Assembly: GCA_024235855.1 (NCBI GenBank)
Contig: JACKLN010000004.1
Location: 282,010-346,009 of the forward strand
Reading direction: 5' to 3'
Length of the DNA: 64,000 nt
Source of the DNA: Burkholderiaceae bacterium
GTDB lineage: Bacteria > Pseudomonadota > Gammaproteobacteria > Burkholderiales > Burkholderiaceae_C
The position numbers were made by a program, and so were the translations under genes. This document shows positions 19,501 to 27,403 of this stretch, in pieces. Positions within the stretch are counted from its first letter, which is position 1; every line of letters begins with the position of its first letter. The notes under the pieces are model-generated. The model was not told the DNA's origin. It did not search any database and saw nothing but the letters and a program-made list of their open reading frames with translations.

Positions 19501-20373
19501 GAAGCCGCCTGGCTGGCCGCATCTGCCGACGAGCCGCTGGCCATGAACTTCGTGCGCAAGCACGCGCTGGCCCACCAGGCGGCGCATGGCGGCGCGCTGG
19601 AGACCGCGGCGCTGCGCGTGTTCGGCAATGCCGAGGGCGCCTACGGCGCCAACGTCAACATGCTCATCGACAACAGCCGCTGGGACGGCGAGGACGAGCT
19701 CGCCGAGACCTACACCCGGCGCAAGGGCTTCGCCTACGGCCGCGACGGCCGGCCCAGCAAGCAGCCGGCGCTGCTGGACAGCGTGCTCGCCGGCGTGGCC
19801 CTGGCCTACCAGAACCTGGAATCGGTGGAGCTGGGCGTGACCACCATCGACACCTACTTCGACACGCTGGGCGGCATCAGCCGCGCCATCGCCCGCGCCA
19901 AGCGCGGCGCAGGCACGGCCGGCGCCGGCGACGCCACGGCGCCCGTCTACATCGGCGACCAGACCCACGGCGCCGGCACGGTGCGCACGCTCGACGAGCA
20001 GGTGGCGCTGGAGACCCGCACGCGTATGCTCAACCCCAAGTGGTACGAAGGCATGCTGGCCCACGGCTACGAGGGCGTGCGCCAGATCGAGAGCGCGATC
20101 ACCAACACCATGGGCTGGTCGGCCACCACGGGCCAGGTGGCGCCGTGGGTCTACCAGCAGCTCACCCAGACCTTCATGCTGGACCCCGCGATGCGCGACC
20201 GCCTCGCCCAGCTCAACCCGCACGCGTCGGCCAAGGTCGCGCAGCGTCTGCTCGAGGCCAGCGCCCGGCAGTACTGGACCCCCGATGCCGAGATGCTGGA
20301 CGCGCTGCAACGCGCCGGCGACGAGCTCGAGGACCGCCTCGAAGGCGTCTACACCCCAAGGATGGCCGCATGA
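16534..20373 (+). CDS. bchH: Magnesium chelatase subunit H
   Basis: 1279 residues. Porphyrin-binding catalytic subunit that inserts Mg2+ into protoporphyrin IX with BchI and BchD, the committed step of bacteriochlorophyll synthesis. The CobN/Mg-chelatase pattern is full length: VTLVTMDSHLASAAERAART near the N-terminus, GTHGALEFMPGKQAGLSGTC, and the C-terminal NTMGWSATTGQVAPWVYQQL. ATG 16534 lies inside the bchB 3' end (26-bp overlap); an ATG at 16585 is a shorter alternative. The stop overlaps the bchL start (ATGA). Confidence 0.97.
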   Translation: MPRPISARESTRAAGIPMRVTLVTMDSHLASAAERAARTLATDLPGLVFTVHAAAEWNDKPAALARCHADIAAADIVIATMLFMEDHFLPVIDALRARRDHCDAMVCAMSAGEVMKLTRMGRFSMDGQATGMTALLKKLRQRMSGKGETEGAAKPSAGAQQMALLRRLPQILRFIPGTAQDLRIYFLVLQYWLAGSQDNVASLVHLLVQRYAAGPREPLRARARPDAPRAYPEVGVYHPRLPGRLTEDATALPSPKQAAGTVGLLLMRSYLLAGNTAHYDGVIGALEARGLRVLPAFATGLDARPAVEAFFLRQGRPTVDAVVSLTGFSLVGGPAYNDARAAEATLAALDVPYLSVMPVEFQTLEQWGDSERGLMPVEATMMVAIPELDGSTGPMVYGGRSDAAGAACNGCARHCHFESAAEAHDMQSCPERAEALAARVARLVALRRSERAQRRVACVLFNFPPNAGNTGTAAFLSVFESLHNLLLALRHEGYTVDVPATPDALRERIVQGNAERLGAAANVHARIATDDHVRREPHLAEIEAQWGPAPGRIQSDGSSIHVLGERFGNVFVGIQPGMGYEGDPMRLLFERGFSPTHAFTAFYRWLREDFAADAVLHFGTHGALEFMPGKQAGLSGTCWPDRLIGDLPNFYLYASNNPSEGTIAKRRAAATLISYLTPPVGQAGLYKGLVDLKASIERWRALPPEAQAEREALTPLLQAQAAQLEFTAAEPAWTDLPASGLANQVDCLWRAVLETETTLIPHGLHVVGRPLTPAERLDFLRAMGAASADGGKALPEAALQALVDGRSPKQAMATAGLPADDALLARLTELATAGAQLADDHEIAAILHALDGRWLRPAPGGDLLHNPDVLPTGRNLHGFDPFRLPSAFAVQDGARQAERLLARHQADGHAFPETVALVLWGTDTLKTEGAPIGQALALLGAKPRFDGYGRLAGAELLPLESLGRPRVDVVITLSGIFRDLLPLQIKLLAEAAWLAASADEPLAMNFVRKHALAHQAAHGGALETAALRVFGNAEGAYGANVNMLIDNSRWDGEDELAETYTRRKGFAYGRDGRPSKQPALLDSVLAGVALAYQNLESVELGVTTIDTYFDTLGGISRAIARAKRGAGTAGAGDATAPVYIGDQTHGAGTVRTLDEQVALETRTRMLNPKWYEGMLAHGYEGVRQIESAITNTMGWSATTGQVAPWVYQQLTQTFMLDPAMRDRLAQLNPHASAKVAQRLLEASARQYWTPDAEMLDALQRAGDELEDRLEGVYTPRMAA

Positions 20374-21308
20374 ACGTCGCTTCAGTCCCGCTCACCGAAC
20401 TCCGGCGGGCCGATGGCCTGGCCCTCAAGCGTGCCGGCACCGGCTGCGGCGACGGCGAGGGCAGCGTGCAGGTGCAGCTCGACCCCAACCTGCGCATCGG
20501 CACCGCCAAGGTCTTCGCCGTCTACGGCAAGGGCGGCATCGGCAAGAGCACCACCAGCTCCAACCTCAGCGTGGCCTTCAGCAAGCTGGGCAAGCGCGTG
20601 CTGCAGATCGGCTGCGACCCCAAGCACGACTCCACCTTCACGCTGACCAAGAAGCTGATGCCCACGGTCATCGACGTGCTCGAGGGCGTGGACTTCCACG
20701 CCGAAGAGTTGCGGCCCGAGGACTTCGTCTGGGAAGGCTACAACGGCGTGATGTGCGTGGAGGCCGGCGGCCCGCCGGCGGGCACCGGCTGCGGCGGCTA
20801 CGTGGTCGGCCAGACCGTCAAGCTGCTGAAGGAACACCACCTGCTCGACGACACCGACGTGGTGATCTTCGACGTGCTGGGCGACGTGGTCTGCGGCGGT
20901 TTCGCCGCACCGCTGCAGCACGCCGACCGCGCGCTGATCGTCACCGCCAACGACTTCGACTCGATCTTCGCGATGAACCGCATCGTGCAGGCCATCGGCG
21001 CGAAGGCGAAGAACTACAAGGTCCGGCTGGGCGGTGTCATCGCCAACCGCTCGGCCGGCACCGACCAGATCGACAAGTTCAACAACATGGTCGGCCTCAA
21101 GACCATGGCGCGCTTCCCGGACCTGGACGCCATCCGCCGCAGCCGGCTGAAGAAGGCCACGCTGTTCGAGATGGACGACTCGCCCGAGGTGCGTGCCGTG
21201 CAGGAGGAGTACCTGCGCCTGGCCGCCTCGCTGTGGGCCGGGGGCGACCCCTATGCCGCGGTGCCGATGAAGGACCGCGACCTCTTCGACCTGCTGGGCT
21301 TCGACTGA
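20370..21308 (+). CDS. bchL: Dark protochlorophyllide reductase iron protein BchL
   Basis: 312 residues. NifH-like homodimeric ATPase that passes electrons to BchNB. P-loop YGKGGIGKSTTSSN (~52-65), switch region GCDPKHDSTF, and the two Cys ligands of the intersubunit 4Fe-4S cluster, Cys141 (GTGCGGYVV) and Cys175 (GDVVCGGFAA). The extended N-terminus (first ~45 residues) is usual for BchL. ATG overlaps the bchH stop; the stop overlaps the bchM start. The cluster is oxygen-labile. Confidence 0.97.
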   Translation: MNVASVPLTELRRADGLALKRAGTGCGDGEGSVQVQLDPNLRIGTAKVFAVYGKGGIGKSTTSSNLSVAFSKLGKRVLQIGCDPKHDSTFTLTKKLMPTVIDVLEGVDFHAEELRPEDFVWEGYNGVMCVEAGGPPAGTGCGGYVVGQTVKLLKEHHLLDDTDVVIFDVLGDVVCGGFAAPLQHADRALIVTANDFDSIFAMNRIVQAIGAKAKNYKVRLGGVIANRSAGTDQIDKFNNMVGLKTMARFPDLDAIRRSRLKKATLFEMDDSPEVRAVQEEYLRLAASLWAGGDPYAAVPMKDRDLFDLLGFD

Positions 21309-22033
21309 TGGACATGCGCACCCGCAGCCCCGTCGGCGGCTACGACCAGCGCCGCGGCGAGATCGCGCACTACTTCGACCGCACCGCGGCGCAGGCCTGG
21401 GCGCGGCTGACCTCCGACGCCCCGGTGGGCCGCATCCGCGCCACCGTGCGCGCCGGGCGCGACCGCATGCGCACCACGCTGCTGTCCTGGCTGCCGGCCG
21501 ATCTTCGCGGTCTGCGACTGCTGGACGCCGGTTGCGGCACCGGCGCCCTGGCCGTGGAAGCGGCGCGGCGTGGGGCCGACGTGCTGGCGGTGGACCTGTC
21601 GCCCACGCTGGTGGACCTGGCCCGCGAGCGCCTGCCGCACGACCTGGGCGAAGGCCGCATTGAGTTCCGCGCCGGCGACCTGCTGGACCCGGGACTGGGC
21701 CACTTCGACCACGTGGTGGCGATGGACTCGCTGATCCACTACGAACTGCCCGACGCGGTGCGCGTGCTGCAGGCGCTGACGGCCCGCACCCGCGGCAGCC
21801 TGCTCTTCACCTTCGCGCCGCGCACGCCGGCGCTGGCGGCCATGCACGCGGTGGGCCGCATGTTCCCGCGTGGCGACCGCTCGCCGGCGCTGCAGCCGAT
21901 GGCCGAGACCCGGCTGCGCACCATGCTGGCCACGCACACGCCCGGCTGGCACGCGGTGCGCACGCAGCGCGTGGCCAGCGGCTTCTACACCTCGCAGGCG
22001 CTGGAACTGCGCCCGGCGGACACGGCCGCCTGA
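21308..22033 (+). CDS. bchM: Mg-protoporphyrin IX O-methyltransferase BchM
   Basis: 241 residues. Transfers methyl from S-adenosylmethionine to the 13-propionate of Mg-protoporphyrin IX. Class I SAM fold with motif I LLDAGCGTGALAVEAARRGA (~69-88) and the BchM-type N-terminus YFDRTAAQAWARLTSDAPVG. The start ATG shares its A with the bchL stop. The product feeds AcsF, encoded in the same operon. Confidence 0.96.
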   Translation: MDMRTRSPVGGYDQRRGEIAHYFDRTAAQAWARLTSDAPVGRIRATVRAGRDRMRTTLLSWLPADLRGLRLLDAGCGTGALAVEAARRGADVLAVDLSPTLVDLARERLPHDLGEGRIEFRAGDLLDPGLGHFDHVVAMDSLIHYELPDAVRVLQALTARTRGSLLFTFAPRTPALAAMHAVGRMFPRGDRSPALQPMAETRLRTMLATHTPGWHAVRTQRVASGFYTSQALELRPADTAA

Positions 22034-22038
22034 CCGCC

Positions 22039-23484
22039 ATGAACACCCCGCGTCGCCTGCCCTTCGCCGCCCGCCTGGCCAAGAAGCTGCCGGCGCAGTG
22101 GCTGCCGTTCGCCGACGCCGCCAGCGCCGAGCTGCCGCTGCCGCGGCTGCTGCGGCTGTCGCTGTTCCAGGTCTCGGTGGGCCTGGCGCTGGCGCTGCTG
22201 GTGGGCACGCTCAACCGGGTCATGATCGTGGAACTGGGTCTGGCCGCCAGCCTGGTGGCGCTGATGGTGGCCCTGCCCATCGTGGCCGCGCCGCTGCGGG
22301 CGCTGATCGGCCACCGCTCCGACACCCACGCCTCGGCCATCGGCTGGCGGCGCGTGCCCTACCTGTTCATCGGCACCGGGCTGCAGTTCGGCGGCCTGGC
22401 CATCATGCCGTTTGCGCTGTTGCTGCTCACCGGCCGCGGCGAAGCGGCGATCCCTGGACTCGGCCCCGTCGCCGCGGCGCTGGCCTTTCTGCTGGTGGGC
22501 GCGGGCGCGCAGATCACGCAGACCGCCGGGCTGGCACTGGCCACCGACCTGGCCCCCGAACCCACCCGGGCCCGCGTGGTGGCGCTGATGTACGTGATGC
22601 TGCTCGTGGGCCTGGCCGGCGGCGGCACGCTGGCCGGGCTGCTGCTGGCCGACTTCTCGCCGACGCGGCTGATCCAGGTCGTGCAGGGTGCGGCGGTGTG
22701 CACGCTGGCCCTGAACGTGGTGGCCGCGTGGCGGCAGGAGGCGCGTGACCCGACACGCCGCCGCCGCGCCACCGAGCCGGCCCCGGCCTTCGGCCCGCGC
22801 TGGCGGGCCTTCATCGCCCAGCCGGGCGCCCGCCGCTTCCTCTGGGCCGTGGGCCTGGGCACCGCGGCCTTCAGCATGCAGGACGTGGTGCTGGAGCCCT
22901 ACGGCGGCGAGATCCTGCACCTGGGCGTGGGCGCCACCAGTTCGCTCACCGCGATGATGGCCGGCGGCGCGCTCGTCGCCTTCGCGCTGGCTGCGCGCTG
23001 GCTGGGCCGCGGCAGCGACGCCGGCCGCGTGGCCGCCACCGGCGCGCTGATCGGGCTGCCGGCCTTCGCCCTCGTGATCCTCTCCGCGCCGATGGGCCTG
23101 CCCGCGCTGTTCCGTGCCGGCACGGTGCTGGTCGGTTTCGGCAGCGGCCTGTTCGCCGTCGGCACGCTCACCGCGGCCATGGCGCTGGAGCGCCCGGGCC
23201 AGGCCGGCCTGGCGCTCGGCGCCTGGGGCGCGGTGCAGGCCACCGCCGCGGGTGTGGCCATCGCCGTGGGTGGTGGCCTGCGCGACGCCGTCTCGGCACT
23301 GGCGCTGGATGGCGCGCTCGGCCCTGTGCTGGCCAGCCCGGTCACCGGCTACGGCGTCGTCTACCACCTCGAGATCCTGCTGTTGTTCGCCGCGCTGGTG
23401 GCCATCGGACCGCTGGTGCGGCCCTATGGCCGCCGCCGCCCCCCCGCCACCCCGCAGATCGGCCTGGCCGACCTGCCGGGCTGA
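22039..23484 (+). CDS. lhaA: LH1 assembly protein LhaA (PucC-family MFS)
   Basis: 481 residues with ~12 membrane helices. PucC/LhaA signature TLNRVMIVELGLAASLVAL and the GWRRVPYLFIGTGLQFGGLA loop. The position bchM-lhaA-puhA is the conserved location of lhaA, whose product helps LH1 assemble around the reaction centre. It closely resembles pucC at 30715 (both share the PLLRLSLFQVSVG-like entry), so the pair probably arose by duplication with division of labour between LH1 and LH2. Confidence 0.92.
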   Translation: MNTPRRLPFAARLAKKLPAQWLPFADAASAELPLPRLLRLSLFQVSVGLALALLVGTLNRVMIVELGLAASLVALMVALPIVAAPLRALIGHRSDTHASAIGWRRVPYLFIGTGLQFGGLAIMPFALLLLTGRGEAAIPGLGPVAAALAFLLVGAGAQITQTAGLALATDLAPEPTRARVVALMYVMLLVGLAGGGTLAGLLLADFSPTRLIQVVQGAAVCTLALNVVAAWRQEARDPTRRRRATEPAPAFGPRWRAFIAQPGARRFLWAVGLGTAAFSMQDVVLEPYGGEILHLGVGATSSLTAMMAGGALVAFALAARWLGRGSDAGRVAATGALIGLPAFALVILSAPMGLPALFRAGTVLVGFGSGLFAVGTLTAAMALERPGQAGLALGAWGAVQATAAGVAIAVGGGLRDAVSALALDGALGPVLASPVTGYGVVYHLEILLLFAALVAIGPLVRPYGRRRPPATPQIGLADLPG

Positions 23485-23508
23485 TCGGATTCGCCTGGAG
23501 AGAGACCT

Positions 23509-24279
23509 ATGGGAACCGGAGCCATCACCCAGTCCGTGGACGTCGCGCAGCTCGTGCTGTACCTGTTCTGGATCTTCTTCGCCGGCCTCATCTACTACCT
23601 CGTGCGCGAGAACCACCGCGAGGGCTACCCGATGCAGGTGGATCACGAACGCAAGACCACCATCACCGGCTGGCCGGTGCCGCGGCCCAAGACCTACACG
23701 CTGCCCGACGGCAGCACGGTGACGGTGCCGCGCGCGATGGACCCGCAGCCCGAGATGTCGGCCGAAGCGGCGCACGGCTACGCCGCCGCGCCGCTGGTGC
23801 CGGTGGGTGACCCATTGACCGCCGGCGTGGGCCCGGGTGCGTGGGCACTGCGCGCCGACGTGCCCGACCCCGACCTCGAGGGCCAGCCCAAGATCCGGCC
23901 GCTGCGCAACTGGGGCGAGGACTTCGGCGTCGCCCACGGCAGCGTGGACCCGCGCGGCCTGCCGGTGATCGGCGCCGACGGCGTCGTGTCCGGCACCTGC
24001 ACCGATGCCTGGCTGGACCGCATGGAGACGATCTTCCGCTTCCTGGAGGTGGAGGTCGCCACCGCCGACGGCACGCGTCGCGTACTGCTGCCGATGAACT
24101 TCGCCCGCGTGGTGCGCACCGGTGTGCACGTCAAGGCGCTGATGGGGGCGCAGTTCGCCGGCGTGCCGGCCACGCGGCACCCCGACCAGGTCACGCTGCG
24201 CGAGGAGGACCGCATCGCCGCCTACTACGGCGCCGGCACCCTGTACGCCGACCCGGACCGCGCCGAGCCGTTCTTCTGA
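23509..24279 (+). CDS. puhA: Photosynthetic reaction centre H subunit
   Basis: 256 residues, preceded by GGAGAGAG. One N-terminal membrane helix (VAQLVLYLFWIFFAGLIYYL), then the cytoplasmic beta-barrel PRC domain that caps L and M and shields the quinone site. Typical stretches: VRENHREGYPMQ after the helix and RNWGEDFGVAHGSVDPRGLP in the core; the end GAGTLYADPDRAEPFF is usual. The only long-range RC gene outside puf, first of puhABC. Confidence 0.97.
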   Translation: MGTGAITQSVDVAQLVLYLFWIFFAGLIYYLVRENHREGYPMQVDHERKTTITGWPVPRPKTYTLPDGSTVTVPRAMDPQPEMSAEAAHGYAAAPLVPVGDPLTAGVGPGAWALRADVPDPDLEGQPKIRPLRNWGEDFGVAHGSVDPRGLPVIGADGVVSGTCTDAWLDRMETIFRFLEVEVATADGTRRVLLPMNFARVVRTGVHVKALMGAQFAGVPATRHPDQVTLREEDRIAAYYGAGTLYADPDRAEPFF

Positions 24280-24298
24280 CCCTCACCGCAGGCCCGCC

Positions 24299-24976
24299 AT
24301 GTCCCATGGATCCCCCCACGTGCCCGAGCACGACTTCGAGCCGCAACCCGGCCTGCCCGAGCCGCTGCCGCGCGACGAGACCTTGCTCTGGCAGGGTGCC
24401 CCCGACTGGCGTGCCCTGGCCGTGCGCGCCTTCCACGTGCGCAAGCTGACGCTGTACTTCACCGCCCTGCTGGCGATGCAGGCCGTGGTCTGGACCGAAG
24501 GCGGCCACAGCGCCGCCGAGACGCTGCGCGCCATGGCACCGGCCATCGCGCTGTCGGCGCTGGGGCTGGGCCTGGTGAGCCTGCTGGCATGGCTCTCGGC
24601 CCGCGCCACGCTCTACACGCTGACCGACCGCCGCGTCGTGATGCGCATCGGCATCGTGCTGACGATCACCTTCAACCTGCCGCTCAGGCGCATCGTGGCG
24701 GCCGACCTGCGGCCCGGCCCGTGCGGCACGGCCGACATCGCGCTGCGCCTGGAGCCCGGAGGCCCCGGCATCGCCTGGCTGACGCTGTGGCCGCATGCAC
24801 GGCCGTGGCGCATCGGCCGCGCGGAGCCGATGCTGCGCTGCCTGCCGCAGGGCGAGCAGGTGGCGGCACGCCTGACGCGCGCCTGGGCACAGCACCACGG
24901 CGGCCTCGGCGTGGCCGCCGTCTCGCCCACCGCGACCACGCCGCAGGGCGCGCAGCCGGCGCTGGCATCTCGTTGA
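24299..24976 (+). CDS. puhB: Photosynthetic complex assembly protein PuhB
   Basis: 225 residues. Membrane protein with an N-terminal polar start (PLPRDETLLWQGAPDWRALA), helices near 50-70 and 80-100, and a PH-like beta domain (TLYTLTDRRVVMRIGIVLTI). PuhB is required for normal reaction-centre assembly in Rhodobacter. 19 bp after puhA. Confidence 0.93.
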   Translation: MSHGSPHVPEHDFEPQPGLPEPLPRDETLLWQGAPDWRALAVRAFHVRKLTLYFTALLAMQAVVWTEGGHSAAETLRAMAPAIALSALGLGLVSLLAWLSARATLYTLTDRRVVMRIGIVLTITFNLPLRRIVAADLRPGPCGTADIALRLEPGGPGIAWLTLWPHARPWRIGRAEPMLRCLPQGEQVAARLTRAWAQHHGGLGVAAVSPTATTPQGAQPALASR

Positions 24977-24986
24977 ACCGGATCCG

Positions 24987-25442
24987 ATGATGGCCACGCT
25001 GACCACCCCGATGCCCCGCACGCCGCTGCTCGCGCTGGCGGCGGTGGTGGTGCTGTCCGTGGCCGGCACCGCCGCCGTGCGCTGGACGTCGCCGGCCCCT
25101 GCGGCCGAATCCGCGTCGGCCCATCGCCAGGCTGCCGCGCAGCACTGGCGCACCCTGCACTTCAGCGACACCGCCGACCACGGCATCGCCATCCACGACG
25201 CTGCCACCGGCGCGCTGCTGGACACGCTGCACGGGGAACAGGGCTTCGTGCGCGGCGCGCTGCGCGCGATGACGCGCGAGCGCCGCATCCGCGGTGTGAG
25301 CGACAGCACGGCGGCCTTCGAACTGGCCGTCGGCGCCGACGGCCGGCTGACGTTGCGCGACCCGGCCACCGGCCTGACCCTCGACCTGCTGGCCTTCGGG
25401 CCGACGAACGCCGGCGCGTTCGCGCGCCTGCTCGGCCTCTGA
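24987..25442 (+). CDS. puhC: Photosynthetic complex assembly protein PuhC
   Basis: 151 residues. Single N-terminal membrane anchor (LLALAAVVVLSVAGTAAV) and a periplasmic domain with the family pieces LHFSDTADHGIAIHDAATG and GEQGFVRGALRAMTRERR. PuhC helps organise the RC-LH1 core. Two adjacent ATG codons (24987, 24990) could serve as start. 10 bp after puhB. Confidence 0.92.
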   Translation: MMATLTTPMPRTPLLALAAVVVLSVAGTAAVRWTSPAPAAESASAHRQAAAQHWRTLHFSDTADHGIAIHDAATGALLDTLHGEQGFVRGALRAMTRERRIRGVSDSTAAFELAVGADGRLTLRDPATGLTLDLLAFGPTNAGAFARLLGL

Positions 25443-25470
25443 CGCCGGGCGCGACCCCAAGGAGACCTCC

Positions 25471-26556
25471 ATGTCCGCCGTCCACGCCACCCACGCCATC
25501 GACAGCAGCGCCGCCGCCGCGGCCAAGGCCAAGCAGGAAACGCTGCTGACGCCGCGCTTCTACACCACGGACTTCGACGCCATGGACCGCATCGACGTCG
25601 GCGCCATCCGCGCCGAGTGGGACGCGATGATGGCCGAGTACGAGGGCGACAACAACCACGACCACTTCCAGCGCGACGCCGCCTTCGGCGAGGAGGCGCG
25701 CACGCAGATGGCACGCTGGACGCCCGAACTCAAGCAGGAGTTCCTGGACTTCCTGGTCAGCTCGGTGACCTCGGAATTCTCCGGCTGCGTGCTCTACAAC
25801 GAGATCGCCAAGCACGTGCAGAACCCGGACGTGAAGGCGCTGATGCGCTTCATGGCGCGCGACGAGTCGCGGCATGCCGGCTTCATCAACCAGTCGCTCA
25901 AGGATTTCGGGCTCGGGCTGGACCTGGGCGACCTCAAGCGCACCAAGAAGTACACCTACTTCAAGCCCAAGTACATCTTCTACGCCACCTACCTGAGCGA
26001 GAAGATCGGCTACGCGCGCTACATCACCATCTTCCGCCAGCTCGAGCGGCACCCGGAACTGCGCTTCCACCCGATCTTTCGCTGGTTCGAGCGCTGGTGC
26101 AACGACGAATTCCGCCACGGCGAGTCGTTCGCGCTGATCATGCGCGCGCACCCGCACCTGCTGCGCGGCGGCAACCTGCTGTGGATCCGCTTCTTCCTGC
26201 TCGCGGTCTACGCCACGATGTACGTGCGCGACCACACGCGGCCGATGCTCAAGCAGGCCATGGGCCTGGACCCGACGAGCTACGACTACCAGGTCTTCGA
26301 CATCACCACCGAGATCTCCAAGCAGGTCTTCCCGGTCTCGCTGGACACCGACCACCCGGCCTTCCGCGCCGGCCTCGACCGCCTGTTCCGCCTGTCCGAG
26401 CGCATGGAGGCGGCCAAGTCCCGTGGCGGCCTCGTCGGCCGCCTGCAGCAGGCCGGGCTGGCGGTGGCCGGTGCGGCCACCTTCGCGCGGCTGTACCTGA
26501 TGCCGGTGAAGCGCCACGCGCTGCCGACGCAGGTGCGCGTGGCCCCGGCCTGGTGA
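25471..26556 (+). CDS. acsF: Aerobic Mg-protoporphyrin IX monomethyl ester cyclase AcsF
   Basis: 361 residues, ribosome site AAGGAG. Di-iron oxygenase that forms ring E using O2. The two E-x2-H type motifs are intact: DESRHAGF (Glu132/His135) and NDEFRHGES (Glu212/His215), with a further Glu102 in the first helix pair (TSEFSG). No bchE (anaerobic, radical-SAM cyclase) occurs in the window, so ring closure appears to depend on oxygen unless bchE lies elsewhere. The betaproteobacterial type of AcsF is known to work without the BciE partner, and none is seen here. Confidence 0.96.
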   Translation: MSAVHATHAIDSSAAAAAKAKQETLLTPRFYTTDFDAMDRIDVGAIRAEWDAMMAEYEGDNNHDHFQRDAAFGEEARTQMARWTPELKQEFLDFLVSSVTSEFSGCVLYNEIAKHVQNPDVKALMRFMARDESRHAGFINQSLKDFGLGLDLGDLKRTKKYTYFKPKYIFYATYLSEKIGYARYITIFRQLERHPELRFHPIFRWFERWCNDEFRHGESFALIMRAHPHLLRGGNLLWIRFFLLAVYATMYVRDHTRPMLKQAMGLDPTSYDYQVFDITTEISKQVFPVSLDTDHPAFRAGLDRLFRLSERMEAAKSRGGLVGRLQQAGLAVAGAATFARLYLMPVKRHALPTQVRVAPAW

Positions 26557-26593
26557 GCCGCCACGGCATGACCCGCCAGCCAGGCGCCGTCCA

Positions 26594-27394
26594 ATGACCG
26601 ACCCGCTGTTCGGCTACACGGCACCGGTGCTGTTCGCGGTGTTCGTGTGGTGGTTCTCCACCGGGCTGGTACTGCTGTTGGACGGCCTGCCGCGCACCAG
26701 CTTCCGCTGGAGCCACGCGCTGTCCACCGGGCTGGCGCTGGCAGCCTTTGCCGGCCTGTCGCACACCGCCGGCCAGGCCACGGCCACCGGCGCCTTCTGC
26801 GCCTTCACCAGTGCGCTGCTGGTCTGGGGCTGGCACGAGCTGAGCTTCCTCACCGGCTGGGTCACCGGCCCGCGCCAGCGCGCGGCCGACGCCGGCCTTC
26901 AAGGCTGGCCGCGCTTCCGCCAGGCCACGCTGGCCGTGCTGTGGCACGAACTCGCCATCCTGGCCTCGGGCGTCGTGATCGCGGCGCTGACCTGGGACGC
27001 GCCCAACCAGGTCGGCATCGCCACCTTCGGCGTGCTGTGGGTGATGCGGCTGAGCGCCAAGCTCAACGTGTTCCTGGGCGTGCGCAACCTCAGCGTCGAG
27101 TTCCTGCCGGCGCACCTGGCCTACCTGGCCAGCTACTTCCGCGCGCGGCCGATGAACGGGCTGTTCCCCTGGTCGGTGACGGCCGCCACCGTGGTGGCGG
27201 TGCTGCTGGTGCTGGACGCGCTGGAAGGCGGCCCCGGCAGTGCCCAGGCCACCGGCGGCCTGCTGGTGGCCACGCTGCTGGCCCTGGCCATCCTCGAGCA
27301 CGGGTTGATGGTGCTGCCCATCCAGGCACAGGCGCTCTGGGCCTGGGCCATGCGCGGCAGGCGCGCCGATGCCACCGACCTGCCGGCCACCTGA
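26594..27394 (+). CDS. puhE: PuhE, putative photosynthetic complex assembly protein
   Basis: 266 residues with about 7-8 membrane helices (APVLFAVFVWWFSTGLVLLL, WHELAILASGVVIAALTW and others). The DUF3623 pattern and the position after acsF match puhE of other purple bacteria, where loss affects bacteriochlorophyll supply and RC assembly. Between acsF and crtI. Confidence 0.9.
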   Translation: MTDPLFGYTAPVLFAVFVWWFSTGLVLLLDGLPRTSFRWSHALSTGLALAAFAGLSHTAGQATATGAFCAFTSALLVWGWHELSFLTGWVTGPRQRAADAGLQGWPRFRQATLAVLWHELAILASGVVIAALTWDAPNQVGIATFGVLWVMRLSAKLNVFLGVRNLSVEFLPAHLAYLASYFRARPMNGLFPWSVTAATVVAVLLVLDALEGGPGSAQATGGLLVATLLALAILEHGLMVLPIQAQALWAWAMRGRRADATDLPAT

Positions 27395-27403
27395 AGGGCC
27401 ACC

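Noticed and set aside
16549..20310. 1253-codon antisense frame over bchH
   Set aside because: Exact mirror of bchH codons, His/Gln/Arg/Gly-rich low-complexity translation; bchH is certain.
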